Position numbers and translations under genes: made by a program. This document shows, one piece after another, positions 4,276 to 5,875 of a stretch of 5,875 nucleotides of DNA. The notes beneath the pieces were generated by a model, which was not told the origin of the DNA, did no database searches, and worked only from the letters and a program-made list of their open reading frames with translations. This DNA comes from an uncultured Clostridia bacterium (GTDB lineage: Bacteria > Bacillota > Clostridia > TANB77 > CAG-508): NCBI GenBank assembly GCA_944393455.1, contig CALYAH010000013.1:1-5875 (forward strand), read 5' to 3'. Numbering within the stretch: position 1 is the first letter of the stretch; each line of letters starts with the position of its first letter.

Positions 4276-4491
4276 TTATTTTTTATAGCTGTATCCACCA
4301 TATTGTCCGTAATTTTGGTCAAACCATTCCTGCAATTTATTTCCGTTTATAATAATTTTTCTTTTAAATCGAATTGCTGGAAAACCTTCAACTTTGACTA
4401 ATTTTAGCATTAAATTTCTACCTATTCCTAACTTTTTTCTTGCTTCATCTACAGAAATTCCAAAATTCACTATTTCATCATTATTTTGCAT
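4276..4491 (-). CDS. xis: Excisionase-like winged-helix DNA-binding protein
   Basis: 71 residues. The sequence ISVDEARKKLGIGRNLMLKLV (12-32) followed by GFPAIRFKRKIIINGNKLQEWF (36-57) is the helix-turn-helix plus beta-hairpin (wing) of the excisionase/HTH_17 family, closest in layout to Tn916 Xis. Such proteins bend the attachment-site arms and direct integrase toward excision. The ATG at 4491 lies inside the end of the upstream gene (11-bp overlap) with only a weak GGATG upstream, so translation is probably coupled. The Tyr/Gly-rich tail (YGQYGGYSYKK) is unusual. It directly precedes int on the same strand. Confidence 0.85.
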   Translation of the reverse strand: MQNNDEIVNFGISVDEARKKLGIGRNLMLKLVKVEGFPAIRFKRKIIINGNKLQEWFDQNYGQYGGYSYKK

Positions 4492-4702
4492 CTATATCAC
4501 ATCCATCTTTAATTTCTTGTAACTTATTTCTAGCCCAACTTTGAGAATTAGCAATGTTTTGTATAATATTTCTAGGATACAATTTAAAACATTGTTTCAT
4601 TTCCATACCAAGTGTTGCAGGACTAATTTCACCAGTATATTTAGAACTTTGCATATAATCGAGTGCAACTTGTGCATAAGCAACAGCTTCTTTTTTATTC
4701 AT
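4481..4702 (-). CDS. Hypothetical protein, 73 aa, upstream of xis
   Basis: The start at 4702 has a strong AGGAGG (4713-4718). The stop TAA overlaps the xis start by 11 bp. The sequence is soluble and helical (AVAYAQVALDYMQSS then SPATLGMEMKQCF and IIQNIANSQSWARNKLQEI). I recognise no named family, though small proteins of this kind are common next to xis in clostridial elements. It probably acts with the excision module or in control of it; no residue shows how. Confidence 0.75.
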   Translation of the reverse strand: MNKKEAVAYAQVALDYMQSSKYTGEISPATLGMEMKQCFKLYPRNIIQNIANSQSWARNKLQEIKDGCDIDAK

Positions 4703-4717
4703 ATCTTACACCTCCTG

Positions 4718-5143
4718 CTAATACCCTTCTTTTACATATTTAGGTACATCTGCTGCTCTTACAAATCGTTCATCAAATTCATACCTATGTTTTAAAGGGT
4801 TATAATTATAGACACTGCTATTCCATTTTCTGAATGCTTGATTACTCATATGTCCTCTTTTTGATAATTCTTTTACATCTTGATTGTGTTGTGCTTGTAC
4901 CATAGAATACTGATCGTCTATTCTTTTTTGTTCTCGTTTATTTTTCATAAAATTATTTTTTGCAATTTTTCTATTTACACTTGAAATATCTTTTCTATTT
5001 TGCTTTTCATTATTATATCTTGAGTCTTTTTTTATTATTTTTGTAATATATGCCGAACTTGTATTAACATTTGTTGCAATATCTTTTATTTTCAAATGTT
5101 TTTCAAAAAATTGTTCTAATATTAATTCTTTTTTACAATTCAT
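4718..5143 (-). CDS. Helix-turn-helix protein, 141 aa, probable element regulator
   Basis: The start at 5143 follows GGGTG about 6-10 bp upstream; the stop TAG lies 15 bp before the next ATG, next to its SD. Residues 18-37 (KIKDIATNVNTSSAYITKII) form a clear helix-turn-helix of the MarR/sigma-4 type. They are followed by a long basic region (44-75, many K/R/N), an aromatic-rich C-terminal part with FRKWNSSVYNYNP (104-116) and the tail RAADVPKYVKEGY. The first HTH helix region suggests sequence-specific binding and the basic region non-specific contact. The C-terminal block is typical of uncharacterised phage/element proteins of Clostridia. Its place in the recombination operon suggests control of excision or a structural DNA-binding role. 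Confidence 0.7.
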   Translation of the reverse strand: MNCKKELILEQFFEKHLKIKDIATNVNTSSAYITKIIKKDSRYNNEKQNRKDISSVNRKIAKNNFMKNKREQKRIDDQYSMVQAQHNQDVKELSKRGHMSNQAFRKWNSSVYNYNPLKHRYEFDERFVRAADVPKYVKEGY

Positions 5144-5209
5144 CCTTTACACCCTACTTGGTTAATTTTTTGTCAACACTTTTTTCACATAGCAAATCTA
5201 TTAGAAATT

Positions 5210-5380
5210 TTACTTAATTTCTAATTTTTCCATTTTTTTCTTAAAATCTTGTTCTCTCTTCTTTCTGTTTTTTAATTCTTTACATTTTTTATATTTTTCA
5301 ATTAATTTTGGTAATGCATAATCTAAACAGAAAAATAAAATAATAAAACATATTATCAATAGTGCAAATCTTATAATCAT
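5210..5380 (-). CDS. Small single-pass membrane peptide, 56 aa
   Basis: The frame stays open to an ATG at 5476, but that start has no ribosome binding site and would put a terminator hairpin inside the gene. The ATG at 5380 follows AGGAG at 8 bp, so I choose it. Residues 3-20 (IRFALLIICFIILFFCLD) form one membrane helix, followed by a strongly basic, charged cytoplasmic tail (KYKKCKELKNRKKREQDFKKKMEKLEIK) likely to be a short coiled helix. The family is unknown. Candidates are a small membrane anchor, a holin-like peptide or a regulator. It lies between an attenuator and the recombination genes; an 8-bp hairpin (5202-5223) spans its stop codon. Confidence 0.6.
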   Translation of the reverse strand: MIIRFALLIICFIILFFCLDYALPKLIEKYKKCKELKNRKKREQDFKKKMEKLEIK

Positions 5381-5407
5381 ATTTTCTACTCCTTTCCTTA
5401 TAAATTT

Positions 5408-5441
5408 GAAAAAGCAGACAAGAGCTTTTTCTCTCATCTGC
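5408..5441 (-). terminator. Leader terminator / attenuator before the membrane peptide gene
   Basis: On the minus strand an 11-bp stem (5431-5441 with 5414-5424, two G-U wobbles) and 6-nt loop are followed by TTTTTC. It lies 28 bp before the ATG at 5380. It either ends the sigma/HTH_16 transcript or controls read-through into the membrane-peptide-to-int genes. Confidence 0.7.
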
Positions 5442-5474
5442 CTTATACTATAGTGTGTCCTTAATTTGCCCTTC

Positions 5475-5501
5475 ATTATATATTACTTACAAAAAATTCA
5501 A
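5475..5501 (-). promoter_or_regulatory. Weak promoter candidate upstream of the attenuator
   Basis: TATAAT (5475-5480 on the minus strand) with TTGAAT (5496-5501) at 15-bp spacing, shorter than optimal. It would start an RNA near 5468 that meets the hairpin at 5441-5408 after about 27 nt. Confidence 0.3.
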
Positions 5502-5514
5502 GAAATCCGACCGT

Positions 5515-5545
5515 AATTTTAAAAAATTTTATTTTTTTTAAAATT
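5515..5545. repeat. A+T-only 12-bp inverted repeat over the stop of the HTH_16-like gene
   Basis: AATTTTAAAAAA (5515-5526) and TTTTTTAAAATT (5534-5545) are perfect complements with a 7-nt loop. It could slow or end leftward transcription, but pure A/T stems are weak and such runs arise easily in this base composition. Confidence 0.35.
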
Positions 5546-5717
5546 TATAGTTTTTTATTCCAATAATTAATCGTTCAACAATGTATTGGTATCTATCTTC
5601 ATCACCATATGAAAATTTTTCTATCATTTTTCTTTTTTTATTAATTATTTTTATAAGAGAGATTTCATCTCCATTTTGTGCTTTAATTCCTAAATCATAT
5701 AAGTTTTCTTCTTGCAT
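5538..5717 (-). CDS. HTH_16-like small protein (sigma region 2-like partner), 59 aa
   Basis: ATG at 5717 follows AGGAGG (5727-5732) at 9 bp; TAA is at 5538-5540. The sequence LYDLGIKAQNGD (6-17), IIGIKNYKF at the end and the central helical KK-rich stretch fit the HTH_16 pattern of Tn916-type conjugative elements (Orf8-like): an AxxGD turn, then two helices ending in an aromatic residue. In such elements it lies next to an Orf7-like sigma-70-type factor and is thought to act with it in activating element genes. The start is 1 bp after the stop of the sigma-like gene, so the two are probably co-translated. Confidence 0.7.
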   Translation of the reverse strand: MQEENLYDLGIKAQNGDEISLIKIINKKRKMIEKFSYGDEDRYQYIVERLIIGIKNYKF

Positions 5718-5718
5718 A

Positions 5719-5875
5719 TTATTGTTCCTCCTTTAAATAGTTTTCTAACTTCTTTATAGCTCTTTTCCTTATTCTAGTTACTGAATCTGAGCAAATCTTT
5801 AAAATTTTACTAGCTTCATTACTGGTTAGTTCCTTTTCAAACAAAAGAAAAATCACTGTCTTTTCAATATTAGAC
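5719..5875 (-). CDS. Sigma-70 region 4 protein, C-terminal 51 aa (5' end outside window)
   Basis: The frame runs off the right edge; TAA is at 5719-5721, giving 51 residues. LTSNEASKILKICSDSVTRIRKRAIKKLENYL is a classic sigma-70 region 4.2 helix-turn-helix (ExxxIL, then S-x-V-x-R-x-RAxKKL), which contacts the -35 element. Small sigma factors of this kind (Orf7 of Tn916) drive recombination and transfer genes of integrative elements; phage ArpU-like late regulators are the alternative. The stop overlaps the SD of the HTH_16-like gene downstream. Confidence 0.85.
   Translation of the reverse strand, partial: SNIEKTVIFLLFEKELTSNEASKILKICSDSVTRIRKRAIKKLENYLKEEQ

Noticed and set aside
4541..4795. 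84-codon plus-strand frame
   Set aside because: Overlaps two well-supported leftward genes; composition is that of reversed A+T-rich coding DNA.
5148..5176. TTGACA on the minus strand upstream of the 141-residue gene
   Set aside because: No acceptable -10 at 16-18 bp; the gene is probably read from upstream.
5202..5223. 8-bp hairpin at the stop of the membrane peptide gene as a terminator
   Set aside because: A+T-rich stem and no T-run on the minus strand after it.
5381..5476. N-terminal extension of the membrane peptide to ATG 5476
   Set aside because: No SD at that ATG, and the extension would be encoded by a terminator hairpin; the ATG at 5380 has AGGAG at good spacing.
1..5875. CRISPR array
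   Set aside because: No series of regularly spaced repeats; the repeats seen are single pairs.

Overview
The DNA is very A+T-rich (I estimate roughly a quarter to 30% G+C). Its genes have strong AGGAGG-type ribosome binding sites, and several promoters match the sigma-A consensus with extended -10 elements. This points to a low-GC Firmicute, most likely a Clostridia-type host. Nearly everything visible belongs to mobile elements. I read the window as the junction of two elements that each used a tRNA-Lys(CTT) gene as target: the right end of a prophage (about 1-2351), a short host spacer with an intact tRNA-Lys (about 2352-2550), and the int-proximal end of a second element (about 2551-5875).

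Left element. Bases 1-777 (or 793) are the 3' part of a phage-type N-acetylmuramoyl-L-alanine amidase (endolysin). Its last peptidoglycan-binding repeat is broken by a one-base frame slip. Converging on it is a two-gene operon (1602 to 809): an unknown 95-residue protein and a 164-residue protein ending in an AbrB/SpoVT-like domain. It is driven by a consensus promoter whose spacer holds a palindromic operator. The 479-bp stretch 1603-2081 has no large gene but is dense in signals: four exact copies of TGTCGAA (the Spo0A box sequence) in two pairs, a short-RNA candidate ending at a terminator, and a rightward promoter bracketed by two of the boxes. It also holds a convergent ~77-nt antisense RNA with its own promoter and terminator, overlapping the leader of a 47-codon ORF (2082-2225). 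This resembles a type I toxin-antitoxin or antisense-controlled small-peptide module. It is followed by a tRNA-Lys 3'-half duplicate (2307-2351), the presumed attR.

Spacer and second element. Bases 2352-2474 hold two hairpins and no gene. The tRNA-Lys at 2475-2550 is intact, with an encoded CCA and compensatory stem changes. A tyrosine integrase gene ends 58 bp beyond it, reading toward it. Its last codons hide a terminator facing tRNA transcription.

Upstream of int on the minus strand, in transcription order, lie a sigma-70 region 4 protein (cut by the window edge), a 59-residue HTH_16-like protein, and an attenuator-like terminator. Then come a 56-residue single-pass membrane peptide, a 141-residue HTH protein, a 73-residue unknown protein, an excisionase-like protein, and int. 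The sigma / HTH_16 / xis / int order recalls the recombination end of Tn916-like elements, but several genes are interposed and no transfer gene is visible. Whether this element is conjugative, mobilizable or phage-like cannot be decided here. The least explained part is the box-and-antisense region 1690-2225.
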